Source of the DNA: Limnohabitans kasalickyi
Lineage (GTDB): Bacteria > Pseudomonadota > Gammaproteobacteria > Burkholderiales > Burkholderiaceae_C
Length of the DNA stretch: 64,000 nucleotides
NCBI GenBank assembly: GCA_965234325.1
Contig: OZ248416.1
Span: 62,001 to 126,000 of the forward strand
Direction of reading: 5' to 3'
Part shown: piece after piece, positions 1 through 9,648 of the stretch
Layout of the letters: every line of letters begins with the position of its first letter
Position numbering within the stretch: position 1 is the first letter of the stretch
Notes under the pieces: generated by a model
Told to the model about the DNA's origin: nothing
What the model saw: only the letters and a program-made list of their open reading frames with translations
The model's database searches: none
Program-made: the position numbers and the translations under genes

Positions 1-312
1 TTCATCAATGCCGAGCTTGAGGAGTTGCAACAAGCGCTAGAGGGTGCACTGACGGTTTTGCGTCCCAAGGGGCGATTGGCCGTCATCAGTTTCCATTCGT
101 TGGAAGATCGCATCGTCAAGCAATTCATCGTGAAGCACTCGAAAGAGGTGTATGACCGCCGTGCGCCGTTTGCGGTGCCCAAGGTGATGGCTTTCAAGCC
201 GGTCGATCGCATCAAACCCAGTGCCGAAGAGCTCAAAGGCAATCCACGTTCAGGCAGCGCCATCATGCGCGTGGCCGAACGTTTGGCGGACACGCCAGAG
301 GCTCGGTCATGA
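1..312 (+). CDS. rsmH: 16S rRNA (cytosine1402-N4)-methyltransferase RsmH, 3' end
   Basis: This is the C-terminal 103 residues of RsmH (MraW); the gene begins before the window, so the frame is open from base 1. The stretch ISFHSLEDRIVK, followed by a basic C-terminal region ending GSAIMRVAERL, is characteristic of the family. RsmH methylates N4 of C1402 in 16S rRNA in the ribosomal P site and is normally the first or second gene of the dcw cluster after mraZ. Its stop overlaps the ftsL start (ATGA), which fits one transcript. An internal ATG at 25 is not the true start, because family sequence continues upstream of it. Confidence 0.95.
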   Translation, partial: FINAELEELQQALEGALTVLRPKGRLAVISFHSLEDRIVKQFIVKHSKEVYDRRAPFAVPKVMAFKPVDRIKPSAEELKGNPRSGSAIMRVAERLADTPEARS

Positions 313-602
313 GTCGCGTGAGCTTGGTCTTGTTTTTGGCTGTAATGGCGAGCGCCTTTTATTTGGTGCACACGCAGTACGAGTCGCGCTCCTTGACCAC
401 CGAGATTGACCGTGCCAACAGCGAAGCGCGCCGCTTGGAAATTGAGAATGACCGTTTGGATGTGGAGCGTCGCGCCCAAGCGACGCCTTTGCGCGTTGAA
501 AAGCTGGCGCGTGAGCAGTTGCGCATGCGCACCATCACACCCGCCATCACGCAATACGCCACTCTGCCCAGCAGCGCTGCCTCCGCACAGGTGAAGCCAT
601 GA
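309..602 (+). CDS. ftsL: Cell division protein FtsL
   Basis: A 97-residue bitopic inner membrane protein. A short cytoplasmic N terminus leads into one membrane helix (about residues 4-21). A periplasmic segment with heptad-like leucines follows (to about residue 75), the usual FtsL leucine-zipper coil. In the divisome FtsL forms a complex with FtsQ and FtsB and activates FtsW/FtsI. Sequence conservation in this family is weak, so the call rests on topology, size and the invariant position between rsmH and ftsI. It overlaps both neighbours by 4 bases (ATGA), implying translational coupling. Confidence 0.9.
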   Translation: MSRVSLVLFLAVMASAFYLVHTQYESRSLTTEIDRANSEARRLEIENDRLDVERRAQATPLRVEKLAREQLRMRTITPAITQYATLPSSAASAQVKP

Positions 603-2341
603 TCAAGAGCAGCCGCAGCGTTCAATACAGCTCCAGCCCTTTGCTGGCCAGCAAGACCCCGATTTGGCGCAGCCAACTCATCGTCGGGTTCATTGCCGCT
701 GGCTTTTTGGGATTGGTGGCGCGTGCGGCTTATGTGCAGGTGATTGACAACGCGTTTTTCAAACGTCAAGGCACCGTGCGCTTTGTGCGCAATTTGGAGT
801 TGCCTGCCAACCGCGGTCGTATCTTGGACCGCAATGGCCACATCTTGGCATCCAGTGTGCCCGTCCCCAGCATTTGGGCCAGCCCTGAAGACATTGAGCG
901 TGACCCTGTGAAACTCAAAAGCTTGTCCAAGCTTTTGGACATGAGCCCTGCGGAGTTGGAGAAGAAGCTCAAAGACGAGGATAAAAATTTCGTCTGGATC
1001 AAACGCCAAGTCGATGAGTCGGTGGCCAAGCAGATTGAGGCGCTGAACATCAAAGGTGTTTACGCGCGCAAAGAGTACAAGCGCATCTACCCTGAGGGTG
1101 AGGCGGTGGCTCATGTGGTGGGTTTCACCAACGTCGAAAATTTAGGGCAAGAGGGCGTGGAGCTCACCTTCAACAAAGACTTGGGAGGCAAGTCCGGCTC
1201 ACGCCGCGTCATCAAAGACCGTCTGGGCCGTGTGGTCGAAGACGTGGGCGAGATGGTGCCGCCTTTGGATGGGCGAGATTTACAGCTCAGCATCGACAGC
1301 AAAGTGCAGTACTTTGCGTATGAAAAAATCAAAGAAACCGTGATCGCCAACAAAGCTGCCGCTGGCAGCGTCGTTGTGTTGGATGTGCAAACCGGTGAGA
1401 TTTTGGCGCTCACCAACTATCCCAGCTACGCGCCGGGCAAGCGTGGCAACTTGAGCGGCGCACAACTGCGCAACCGTGCACTCACTGACACCTTTGAGCC
1501 CGGTTCGACCATGAAGCCACTGGTGATTGGTTTGGCGTTGGAAAAAGGCATTGTCAAGCCCGAGACCATGATCCAAACCGCGCCGGGCCGTTTGCAGATG
1601 GGCAGTGCCACCATCACCGATTCGCACCCGCACGGCATGCTCAGTGTGAATGAGGTGATTCAAAAATCAAGCAACGTCGGCACGGTCAAGATTGCGATGC
1701 AAATGCAGCCGCAAGACATGTGGGAAATATTCACACAAATGGGACTGGGGCAAAAGCCCCAAGTGCCGTTTCCAGGGGCTGTGTCTGGCAAGGTTCGCGC
1801 TTACAAAACATGGCGTCCGATTGAGCAAGCCACCATGAGCTACGGCTATGGCTTGTCAACCAGTTTGTTTCAGCTGGCGCAGGCCTACAGCGTGTTTGCG
1901 CATGATGGCGAGTTGCTGCCCGTCAGCTTGATCAAGTTGCAGCAGCCTGCCGTGGGTGCGCGGGTGTTGTCCAGCAAAAACGCCGCCGCCGTCCTCAACA
2001 TGCTCCACATGGTGGCCGGACCAGGGGGCACGGCGGTCAAGGCGCAGACCATGGGTTACTCCGTGGGCGGCAAAACTGGCACGGCCCACAAGGTCGAAGG
2101 CAAGGGCTACGCGGGTAAAAAATACCGCGGCTTTTTTGTGGGCATCGCGCCTATTGAAAACCCACGCATCGTGGTCGCCGTGATGGTCGACGAGCCGACC
2201 AATGGCTTGTATTTCGGTGGCGATGTGGCCGCACCTGTGTTCAGCCAAACCGTGCAGCAAACGCTGCGTTTGATGGGTGTGCAGCCTGATATGGCGGTCA
2301 AGCCCCAAGTGTTCACACAAGTTGAAAAGGAGTCCTTCTGA
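599..2341 (+). CDS. ftsI: Division-specific peptidoglycan transpeptidase FtsI (PBP3)
   Basis: A 580-residue class B penicillin-binding protein. It has a cytoplasmic N terminus, one membrane anchor (about residues 26-47), a PBP dimerisation domain (about 75-220) and a transpeptidase domain. All three active-site motifs are visible: S303-T-M-K306, S357-S-N359 and K492-T-G494. It cross-links septal peptidoglycan with FtsW, whose gene lies downstream in the same cluster. The length is usual for the family. The start overlaps the ftsL stop (ATGA), and the last base of its stop is the first base of the murE start. Confidence 0.97.
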   Translation: MIKSSRSVQYSSSPLLASKTPIWRSQLIVGFIAAGFLGLVARAAYVQVIDNAFFKRQGTVRFVRNLELPANRGRILDRNGHILASSVPVPSIWASPEDIERDPVKLKSLSKLLDMSPAELEKKLKDEDKNFVWIKRQVDESVAKQIEALNIKGVYARKEYKRIYPEGEAVAHVVGFTNVENLGQEGVELTFNKDLGGKSGSRRVIKDRLGRVVEDVGEMVPPLDGRDLQLSIDSKVQYFAYEKIKETVIANKAAAGSVVVLDVQTGEILALTNYPSYAPGKRGNLSGAQLRNRALTDTFEPGSTMKPLVIGLALEKGIVKPETMIQTAPGRLQMGSATITDSHPHGMLSVNEVIQKSSNVGTVKIAMQMQPQDMWEIFTQMGLGQKPQVPFPGAVSGKVRAYKTWRPIEQATMSYGYGLSTSLFQLAQAYSVFAHDGELLPVSLIKLQQPAVGARVLSSKNAAAVLNMLHMVAGPGGTAVKAQTMGYSVGGKTGTAHKVEGKGYAGKKYRGFFVGIAPIENPRIVVAVMVDEPTNGLYFGGDVAAPVFSQTVQQTLRLMGVQPDMAVKPQVFTQVEKESF

Positions 2342-3858
2342 TGAAGCGACTTCACACTCAGCAAGAAGCCGCGCAGTGGCTGCACAGCCGTGTGCGCGGT
2401 GTCTTGCGCACCGACAGTCGCAGCGTCCAAGTGGGTGATGGTTTTGTGGCTTGGCCCGGCGGCGTGACCGATGGCCGTGCGTATGTGGCGCAAGCTTTGC
2501 AGCAAGGTGCAAGCGCTTGTTTGGTGGAGGCCAAAGGCGTGGACCAATTTGACTGGTCCACATCCGATGACCCTGCGATTGCTGTCTACGACGGTTTGAA
2601 AGCGGCCAGCGGCCCCATTGCCGCAGCCTATTACGAGCAGCCCAGTCAAGCCCTGAATATGGTGGCCATCACCGGCACCAATGGCAAAACCTCCACCGCC
2701 TGGTGGCTGGCGCATGCCTTGGGCCAACTGGGGCAGCGTTGCGCCATGGTCGGCACCTTGGGTGTGGGCGAGGTGGATGCGCTTGAAGTCACCGGTATGA
2801 CCACGCCAGACCCTGTGTTGCTGCAAGCCCGCTTGCGTGACATGGTGAATGCAGGCGTGAATGCCTGCGCCGTCGAAGCATCGTCCATTGGTCTGGCCGA
2901 GCACCGGTTAGACGGCACCCAAGTGCGCGTGGCGATGTTCACCAACTTCACTCAAGACCATTTGGATTACCACGGCGACATGGCCAGTTATTGGCTAGCC
3001 AAATCGACCTTGTTTGGCTGGACAGGTTTGCAAGCCGCCGTTGTGAATGTCGACGATGCGCAAGGCGCTTTATTAGCCACGCAACTCCAAGAGGCTGGCT
3101 CACTCAGCGTGTGGACCGTGTCGTGCGATGCGTCCATCGTTTCTAATCTGACCGCATTGCCCGCGAAGCATCTGCAAGCCTGCAACATCACACACGGCCA
3201 CTTGGGCCTGAGTTTTGATGTGGTGGAAGGCTTGGACTCTCACCATCTCGACACCGGCTTGGTCGGCCACTACAACATCAGCAATGTGCTGGGTGTGTTG
3301 GCTTGTTTGCGCGCCATGGGCCACAGCTTGGCCGACGCCGTTCAGGCCTGCGCCCATTTGCCTGCCGTGCCAGGCCGCATGCAAGCCTTGACAGCCGACG
3401 GCGCACCCTTGGTCGTTGTTGACTATGCCCACACCCCAGATGCGGTGGCACAAGCCGTGCAAGCCTTGTTGCCGCTGGCGAAGTCTCGCGGTGGCGACGT
3501 GACTTGCGTGTTGGGCTGCGGTGGCGACCGTGATGAGGCCAAGCGTCCCTTGATGGCCGCTGCCGCTGAGCAGTGGGCACAGCATGTGGTGCTGACCAGC
3601 GACAACCCACGCAGCGAAAACCCACAAACGATTTTGAACAGCATGTTGACGGGCTTGCAGCGCACGCAAAGCGCCACGGTCATCGTTGACCGTGCCCAAG
3701 CCATTGCACATGCTGTCGCCAACGCCCAGCCTGCTGACGTGGTGCTGATCGCTGGCAAAGGCCACGAAGATTACCAAGAGGTGATGGGTGTCAAACATCC
3801 GTTCAGCGATGTGGCTCATGCCAAAGCCGCGTTGGCGCAAAGGAGTGTCCATGTCTGA
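2341..3858 (+). CDS. murE: UDP-MurNAc-L-Ala-D-Glu:meso-DAP ligase MurE
   Basis: A 505-residue cytoplasmic Mur ligase that adds the third stem-peptide residue. The ATP-binding P loop GTNGKT is at residues 112-117. The DNPR motif at 421-424 is the known determinant of specificity for meso-diaminopimelate over lysine, so Gram-negative type peptidoglycan is expected. Three-domain Mur ligase architecture and normal length. The start codon overlaps the ftsI stop by one base, and the 3' end overlaps murF by 8 bases. Confidence 0.97.
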   Translation: MKRLHTQQEAAQWLHSRVRGVLRTDSRSVQVGDGFVAWPGGVTDGRAYVAQALQQGASACLVEAKGVDQFDWSTSDDPAIAVYDGLKAASGPIAAAYYEQPSQALNMVAITGTNGKTSTAWWLAHALGQLGQRCAMVGTLGVGEVDALEVTGMTTPDPVLLQARLRDMVNAGVNACAVEASSIGLAEHRLDGTQVRVAMFTNFTQDHLDYHGDMASYWLAKSTLFGWTGLQAAVVNVDDAQGALLATQLQEAGSLSVWTVSCDASIVSNLTALPAKHLQACNITHGHLGLSFDVVEGLDSHHLDTGLVGHYNISNVLGVLACLRAMGHSLADAVQACAHLPAVPGRMQALTADGAPLVVVDYAHTPDAVAQAVQALLPLAKSRGGDVTCVLGCGGDRDEAKRPLMAAAAEQWAQHVVLTSDNPRSENPQTILNSMLTGLQRTQSATVIVDRAQAIAHAVANAQPADVVLIAGKGHEDYQEVMGVKHPFSDVAHAKAALAQRSVHV

Positions 3859-5275
3859 CATGAACCTCAGTTTGCAACGCATTCGATCGTGGCTGTCTGA
3901 TGCCCAACTGGTGGGCGATGCGCAGCAAATGTTCAAGCGCGTGCACACCGACAGCCGCAGCTTGCAACCCGGCGATTTGTTTGTGGCCCTCAAGGGCGAG
4001 CGCTTTGATGCCAATGATTTCTTGGTCGATGTCGCTGCTCAAGGTGCCAGTGCCGCGTTGGCGCACCACGGTTTAGCCGCCGCTCAACTGGCAGGCTTGG
4101 AAGTGCCTGACACGCGCATTGCCTTGGGTCAGTTGGCCAAAGGCTGGCGCGCTCAGTTTGCGCTGCCCGTGATCGCTGTGACGGGCAGTAACGGGAAAAC
4201 CACCGTCACCCAAATGATCGCCAGCATCTTGCGTGCCGATGTGGGTGACGACGCCTTGGCCACGCAAGGCAACTTGAACAACGACATTGGCGTGCCGCAA
4301 ACGCTGCTGCGTATGCGCGCCCATCACCGCCGTGCGGTGGTGGAGTTGGGCATGAACCACCCAGGCGAAATTGCTGGTTTGGCTGCCATGACCCAAGCCA
4401 ACGTCGCTTTGGTGAACAACGCACAACGCGAGCACCAAGAGTTCATGGCCACGGTCGAGGCGGTGGCGCAAGAAAACGGCGAAGTGCTCAAAGCCTTGCC
4501 CGCAGACGGTGTGGCGGTTTTTCCGGCCAACGACACCTATTCCGAGCTGTGGCAAACCTTGGCGGGCGAACGCCGTTGCCTGCGTTTTTCAAACCAAGTG
4601 TTGGCAGCAGGCCAAACCATGGCGGAGGTTCAGTTGTTGCAAGCCGATTGGCACCAAGGTCATTGGGCGGTGCGCGCTCAGACGCCAGCAGGTGAATTGA
4701 CCATACAGCTTCACATTGCCGGTCGTCATAACGTGGGCAATGCTTTGGCTGCAACAGCTTGTGCCTTGGCTGCGGGCGTGCCGCTGGCTCAAGTGGTCGA
4801 AGGCTTGAACAGCTTTGAGCCCGTCAAAGGCCGTTCGCGTGCCATTGACGTTCAGTGCCAAGGCCGTGCCATCACTGTGGTGGACGACACCTACAACGCC
4901 AACCCAGACTCGGTGCGCGCCGCGATTGACGTGTTGGCCGAGTTACCCCAACCTCGATTGTTGGTGCTGGGTGACATGGGCGAAGTGGGCGATCAAGGCC
5001 CCGAGTTTCACCAAGAAGTTGGCGTGCATGCCTTGCACTGCGGTATTGAGCACGTTCTGTGTTTGGGCGATTTGGCCGCGCACAGCGCACAAGCAGGCGG
5101 CCCACAAGCACAACACTTTGCAGACATCGACAGCCTCAAGGCGTGCGTAATGACGCTGCTGCCTCGCGTGGGCAGCGTGTTGGTCAAAGGCTCACGATTC
5201 ATGAAGATGGAGCGGGTGGTCGAAGCCATCACCGCTGCACAAGACCCCAAAAAGGAACACACGCCATGCTGCTGA
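3851..5275 (+). CDS. murF: UDP-MurNAc-tripeptide:D-Ala-D-Ala ligase MurF
   Basis: A 474-residue Mur ligase that completes the UDP-MurNAc-pentapeptide by adding D-Ala-D-Ala, the product of Ddl encoded further down. The P loop GSNGKTT is at residues 112-118, followed by central and C-terminal ligase domains. I chose the ATG at 3851 rather than the in-frame ATG at 3788. An AGGAG ribosome site lies just upstream, and the extra 21 residues would be read from inside murE and look like out-of-frame MurE sequence. It overlaps murE by 8 and mraY by 10 bases. Confidence 0.96.
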   Translation: MSDMNLSLQRIRSWLSDAQLVGDAQQMFKRVHTDSRSLQPGDLFVALKGERFDANDFLVDVAAQGASAALAHHGLAAAQLAGLEVPDTRIALGQLAKGWRAQFALPVIAVTGSNGKTTVTQMIASILRADVGDDALATQGNLNNDIGVPQTLLRMRAHHRRAVVELGMNHPGEIAGLAAMTQANVALVNNAQREHQEFMATVEAVAQENGEVLKALPADGVAVFPANDTYSELWQTLAGERRCLRFSNQVLAAGQTMAEVQLLQADWHQGHWAVRAQTPAGELTIQLHIAGRHNVGNALAATACALAAGVPLAQVVEGLNSFEPVKGRSRAIDVQCQGRAITVVDDTYNANPDSVRAAIDVLAELPQPRLLVLGDMGEVGDQGPEFHQEVGVHALHCGIEHVLCLGDLAAHSAQAGGPQAQHFADIDSLKACVMTLLPRVGSVLVKGSRFMKMERVVEAITAAQDPKKEHTPCC

Positions 5276-6444
5276 TGTTGGCCCAATGGCTGCAAACTTT
5301 ATCGCCCGATTTCGGCTATTTCCGCGTTTTCCAATACCTCACGTTTCGTGCAGTGATGGCCGCGTTGACGGCGCTGTTGATTGGCCTGATCGCTGGGCCC
5401 GCTGTCATTCGCCGCTTGGCGGCGCTCAAGATTGGTCAGCCGATTCGCGAGTACGCCATGCAAACGCATCTGGCCAAGAGCGGCACACCCACCATGGGCG
5501 GTGTGTTGATCTTGATCTGCATCGCGCTGTCCACGTTGTTGTGGGCCGACTTGTCGAACCGCTTTGTCTGGATCGTGATGATCGTGACCTTCGGATTTGG
5601 CGCCGTGGGATGGGCCGACGATTGGCGCAAAGTGGTCAACAAAGACCCCGAAGGCATGCCCTCGCGTGAGAAGTATTTGTGGCAATCGGCGATTGGTTTG
5701 GTGGCCGCCTTGTATTTGGTGTTCAGCATTTCCGAGAGCAGCAACTTGCGCGTGTTGGAGTTGTTCTACTCGTGGGTGAAGTCCGGCTTTGATGTGAACT
5801 TGCCACCCAAGGCCGGTCTGCTCTTGCCCTTCATCAAAGAGGTGAGCTACCCGCTGGGCGTGTTTGGCTTTGTCATCATGACCTACTTGGTCATCGTGGG
5901 CTCGAGCAATGCGGTGAACTTGACCGACGGTTTGGATGGTTTGGCCATCATGCCCGTGGTGATGGTGGGCTCTGCTTTGGGCGTGTTTGCCTATGTGACC
6001 GGCAGCTCGGTTTACTCCAAATATTTGCTGTTCCCCTACATCCCCGGCTCTGGCGAATTGATGGTGTTTTGTGCCGCCATGGCGGGCGCGGGCTTGGCCT
6101 TTTTGTGGTTCAACACCCATCCTGCCCAAGTCTTTATGGGCGATGTGGGCGCTTTGGCACTGGGTGGTGCCTTGGGTACGGTGGCTGTGATCGTGCGTCA
6201 AGAAATTGTGTTGGCCATCATGGGCGGCATCTTTGTGGTGGAGGCCCTGTCGGTCATGCTGCAAGTCACGTACTTCAAATACACCAAGAAAAAATATGGC
6301 GAAGGCCGTCGCATTTTGAAAATGGCGCCCTTGCACCACCACTTCGAGAAAAGCGGCTGGAAAGAAACCCAAGTCACGGTGCGTTTTTGGATCATCACCA
6401 TGCTGCTGTGCTTGGTGGGTTTGTCGACCTTGAAGCTGAGATAA
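5266..6444 (+). CDS. mraY: Phospho-MurNAc-pentapeptide translocase MraY
   Basis: A 392-residue integral membrane enzyme with about ten membrane segments. It transfers phospho-MurNAc-pentapeptide to undecaprenyl phosphate, forming lipid I. Family landmarks are the D118-D119 pair in the GWADDW segment, the NLTDGLDGLA motif, and the H357-H358-H359-F-E loop near the C terminus. The start at 5266 follows an AAAGGA ribosome site and gives the family length. The frame is open 207 bases further upstream, but that part is out-of-frame murF. It overlaps murF by 10 bases. Confidence 0.96.
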   Translation: MLLMLAQWLQTLSPDFGYFRVFQYLTFRAVMAALTALLIGLIAGPAVIRRLAALKIGQPIREYAMQTHLAKSGTPTMGGVLILICIALSTLLWADLSNRFVWIVMIVTFGFGAVGWADDWRKVVNKDPEGMPSREKYLWQSAIGLVAALYLVFSISESSNLRVLELFYSWVKSGFDVNLPPKAGLLLPFIKEVSYPLGVFGFVIMTYLVIVGSSNAVNLTDGLDGLAIMPVVMVGSALGVFAYVTGSSVYSKYLLFPYIPGSGELMVFCAAMAGAGLAFLWFNTHPAQVFMGDVGALALGGALGTVAVIVRQEIVLAIMGGIFVVEALSVMLQVTYFKYTKKKYGEGRRILKMAPLHHHFEKSGWKETQVTVRFWIITMLLCLVGLSTLKLR

Positions 6445-6448
6445 GACG

Positions 6449-8350
6449 ATGCAGCAACTCCTCAACCAATCGGTGCTGATTCTGGGCTTGGGTGATTCCG
6501 GCCTGGCGATGGCGCGTTGGTGCGTGCGTTGCGGGGCGCAAGTGCAAGTGGTCGACACGCGTGCGGAGCCACCGCATCTGGCCGCCTTGCGCAGCGAGTT
6601 GCCGCAGGTCACGTTTGTGCATGGCGCGTTTGATGCCGTGTTGTTGCAGGGTTCGGACAACGGTCATGGCATTCGCGCCGTGTTCAAGAGCCCGGGTTTG
6701 AGTCCTGACTCGGTGGCTTCGGTTTGGCAAGCGGCACAAGCCGCTGGCTTGTGGATCGGCACGGAGCTCACCTTGTTTGCCCAAGCCCTCAGCGATTTGC
6801 AGGGCAGTGCGGCTTATCACCCCAAGGTGTTGGCGATCACGGGCACCAACGGCAAAACCACGGTCACGTCCTTGACGGGCCAGTTGTTAGAGCGTGCCGG
6901 TTTGCGCGTGGCCATCGCAGGCAACATCGGCCCTACCTTGCTGGACACTTTGTCGCAAGCGTTGGACGTCGCCGCTGTTCAAGAGGCCGAGGCCGCTGAA
7001 AAAGCCAAGGCGGAGCAAGACGAACTGGAAGCCGCACAGGCCGAAGAAGCCAAAGTGCAAGAGGCATTGGCAGCTGCGCAAGCCGCCAGCGTGTTGGCCG
7101 AGGCCAAACTTCAAGCCAGCGTGGACGCTGCACTGGCCGCTGCCGATCACGCACAACTCAGCATGACGCTGACGCAGCACACGGAATCCTCTGAGGTGGA
7201 AGTTGTTGCCAGCCCTGACAGCGCAGAAACAACCGACAGCGAAATCGCGGTTGAAGAAGCCGCTTCAGATACGCCCTTCGATGTCGAGTTGCCCCAACTC
7301 GTGCCCCCGCCTCCACCGCCAGTGGATCATCCCTATTTGCCGCAAGTCTGGGTTCTGGAGTTGTCTAGTTTCCAGTTGGACGGCGTGACCAACTTCGAGC
7401 CTACTGCAGGTGCGGTGCTCAACCTCACACAAGACCATCTAGATTGGCATGGCGACATGCGTGCCTATGGCGCTGCAAAAGCCCGCATTTTTGGCCAGCA
7501 CGGTTTGTTGGTTCTTAACCGAGAAGATCTGGGCGTGATGAACATGATGCCCGAACCCGTGCGCGTGAAGTTGCAAAAACCTCAAGTGCGTGCACACATG
7601 ACCTTTGGCGGCGACCTGCCCCAACGCCCTGGCGACTACGGTATGGAGACGGTCAACGGCATGACGTGGTTGGTGCGCGCCTTGGAAGCCGACGAAACGC
7701 GTCGCCGTCGCAAAGACGACGCAGAGGAAATTCACATCCAACGCTTGATGCCCGCCGATGCCTTGCGCATTCGTGGCCGTCATAACGCGCTCAACGCGTT
7801 GGCCGCACTCGCTTTGGCGGGCAGCACACAGGCTACCTTGGCCCCGATGTTGTTTGGCTTGCGTGAATACCGCGGCGAGCCACACCGTGTGGAATCGGTC
7901 ACGGTATTGAACGACGTTGAATACTTTGACGACAGCAAAGGCACCAACGTGGGTGCCACCGTGGCTGCGCTGCAAGGCTTGGGTGTGGAGCGCCGTTTGG
8001 TGGTGATTTTGGGCGGTGATGGCAAGGGGCAAGACTTTGCGCCCTTGCAAACCCCTATCACCCGCTATGCGCGTGGTGTGGTGCTGATCGGGCGTGATGC
8101 GCCCTTATTGCGAGAGGTGTTGCAAGACTGTGGCGTTCCTTTGGTTGACGCGACGAACTTGCCTGACGCTGTGGTGCAAGCTAGTCGCATGGCCCAAGCG
8201 CGTGATGCTGTGTTGTTGTCGCCCGCATGCGCAAGCCTCGACATGTTCCGCAACTACGCCCATAGAGCCGAGGTATTTGTGAGCGCCGTTCAAGCCTTGG
8301 CCGACGAAGCCGGACAGGTGTTGGACGTCACGCAAGGGGCAGGTGTATGA
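6449..8350 (+). CDS. murD: UDP-MurNAc-L-alanine:D-glutamate ligase MurD with large central insertion
   Basis: A cytoplasmic Mur ligase that adds D-glutamate to UDP-MurNAc-L-Ala. It has 633 residues, against about 440-450 in typical MurD. The P loop GTNGKT (132-137), the GNIG segment (158-161) and the ELSSFQL core (304-310) are all present. In E. coli the last two are fewer than 20 residues apart; here roughly 120 residues (about 174-296) lie between them. The insert is an Ala/Glu/Lys/Gln-rich predicted helix, then an acidic Ser/Thr stretch, then a run of six prolines. Catalytic residues flank the insert and look intact, so I expect an active ligase. The 3' end overlaps ftsW (ATGA). Confidence 0.93.
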   Translation: MQQLLNQSVLILGLGDSGLAMARWCVRCGAQVQVVDTRAEPPHLAALRSELPQVTFVHGAFDAVLLQGSDNGHGIRAVFKSPGLSPDSVASVWQAAQAAGLWIGTELTLFAQALSDLQGSAAYHPKVLAITGTNGKTTVTSLTGQLLERAGLRVAIAGNIGPTLLDTLSQALDVAAVQEAEAAEKAKAEQDELEAAQAEEAKVQEALAAAQAASVLAEAKLQASVDAALAAADHAQLSMTLTQHTESSEVEVVASPDSAETTDSEIAVEEAASDTPFDVELPQLVPPPPPPVDHPYLPQVWVLELSSFQLDGVTNFEPTAGAVLNLTQDHLDWHGDMRAYGAAKARIFGQHGLLVLNREDLGVMNMMPEPVRVKLQKPQVRAHMTFGGDLPQRPGDYGMETVNGMTWLVRALEADETRRRRKDDAEEIHIQRLMPADALRIRGRHNALNALAALALAGSTQATLAPMLFGLREYRGEPHRVESVTVLNDVEYFDDSKGTNVGATVAALQGLGVERRLVVILGGDGKGQDFAPLQTPITRYARGVVLIGRDAPLLREVLQDCGVPLVDATNLPDAVVQASRMAQARDAVLLSPACASLDMFRNYAHRAEVFVSAVQALADEAGQVLDVTQGAGV

Positions 8351-9648
8351 CCGCATTGCGACAACCCAGCTTTGTGCCGAATTTTTTGCGTGCCATTGGA
8401 CAGCGCGTCAGCCGCCTATGGGGCGCCGACCAACCCGAAGCGGGCATCGATGTGTTGCCCGTCCGTGTGCAAGGCACCGAGTTCACCCACACCACAGCCT
8501 CCCCTGTGCATGTGAAAGGATTCGACCAACCTTTGGTGTGGGTCACCTTCGCCTTGTTGATGTTTGGCTTGGTGATGGTCTATTCCGCATCGATTGCCAT
8601 TCCGGATAACCCACGCATGGGTGCGAACTACTCACCGACGCATTTTTTGACGCGCCACGCCATGTCCTTGTTTGTGGCATTTGTGGCGGCGCTGTTTGCC
8701 TTTCAAGTCCCGCTCAATACCTGGGAGCGCGTGGCGCCTTGGGTGTTCGTAGTCTCTATCGTGTTGTTGATTGCCGTGTTGATACCTTTCATCGGCAAGT
8801 CGGTGAATGGCGCACGACGTTGGATCAGTTTGGGTTTTATGAACTTTCAGCCCTCTGAGTTGGCCAAATGGGGCGTGTTGCTCTACGCCGCCAACTACAT
8901 GGTGCGCAAGATGGACGTGAAAGAAAAGTTCTTTGCCGCTGTGATGCCCATGGGCGCTGCGGTGTCCATTGTGGGTTTGTTGTTGTTGTCCGAACCCGAC
9001 ATGGGCGCGTTCATGGTGATCGCTGTGATCGCCATGGGCATCTTGTTTTTGGGTGGTGTCAATGCCCGCATGTTCTTCTTGATCGCGACGGCTTTGATTG
9101 GGGTGTTCGCTTTGATCATCGCGTCCTCGCCCTGGCGTCGCGAGCGCATTTTTGCCTACCTCGACCCTTGGAGCATGGAACATGCGTTGGGCAAGGGTTA
9201 CCAGTTGTCGCATTCTTTGATTGCCATTGGTCGTGGAGAGATATTTGGCGTGGGTTTAGGCGGCAGTATTGAAAAACTGCATTGGTTACCCGAGGCGCAC
9301 ACCGACTTTTTGCTGGCGGTGATTGGCGAAGAGTTTGGTTTTGTCGGCGTGGTGTTGGTGATTGGCATGTTCATGTGGCTGACGCGCCGCATCATGTACA
9401 TCGGCCGCCAAGCCATCGCCATGGACCGTGTGTTTGCCGGTTTGGTGGCGCAGGGCGTGGGCATTTGGATTGGCTTTCAATCGTTCATCAACATGGGTGT
9501 GAACCTCGGCGCTTTGCCCACCAAAGGACTGACCTTGCCATTGATGAGCTACGGCGGCTCTGCCATCTTGCTCAACCTCATTGCGATTGCGGTCGTGCTG
9601 CGCGTGGATTATGAAAACCGTGTGGTCATGCATGGAGGGCGGCTATGA
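8347..9648 (+). CDS. ftsW: Septal peptidoglycan glycosyltransferase FtsW
   Basis: A 433-residue SEDS-family polytopic membrane protein (about ten helices after a cytoplasmic N terminus of some 60 residues). It polymerises lipid II at the septum in partnership with FtsI. SEDS hallmarks include the segment around PEAHTDFLLAVIGEEFG and the C-terminal LPLMSYGGSA motif. A second SEDS gene, rodA, lies at 22663; this copy is assigned FtsW from its position in the dcw cluster. Overlaps of 4 bases with murD and murG (ATGA) suggest coupled translation. Confidence 0.95.
   Translation: MTALRQPSFVPNFLRAIGQRVSRLWGADQPEAGIDVLPVRVQGTEFTHTTASPVHVKGFDQPLVWVTFALLMFGLVMVYSASIAIPDNPRMGANYSPTHFLTRHAMSLFVAFVAALFAFQVPLNTWERVAPWVFVVSIVLLIAVLIPFIGKSVNGARRWISLGFMNFQPSELAKWGVLLYAANYMVRKMDVKEKFFAAVMPMGAAVSIVGLLLLSEPDMGAFMVIAVIAMGILFLGGVNARMFFLIATALIGVFALIIASSPWRRERIFAYLDPWSMEHALGKGYQLSHSLIAIGRGEIFGVGLGGSIEKLHWLPEAHTDFLLAVIGEEFGFVGVVLVIGMFMWLTRRIMYIGRQAIAMDRVFAGLVAQGVGIWIGFQSFINMGVNLGALPTKGLTLPLMSYGGSAILLNLIAIAVVLRVDYENRVVMHGGRL

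Noticed and set aside
5299..6660. A 453-codon minus-strand frame opposite mraY and murD
   Set aside because: Antisense shadow rich in His and Gln; no ribosome site or family motif.
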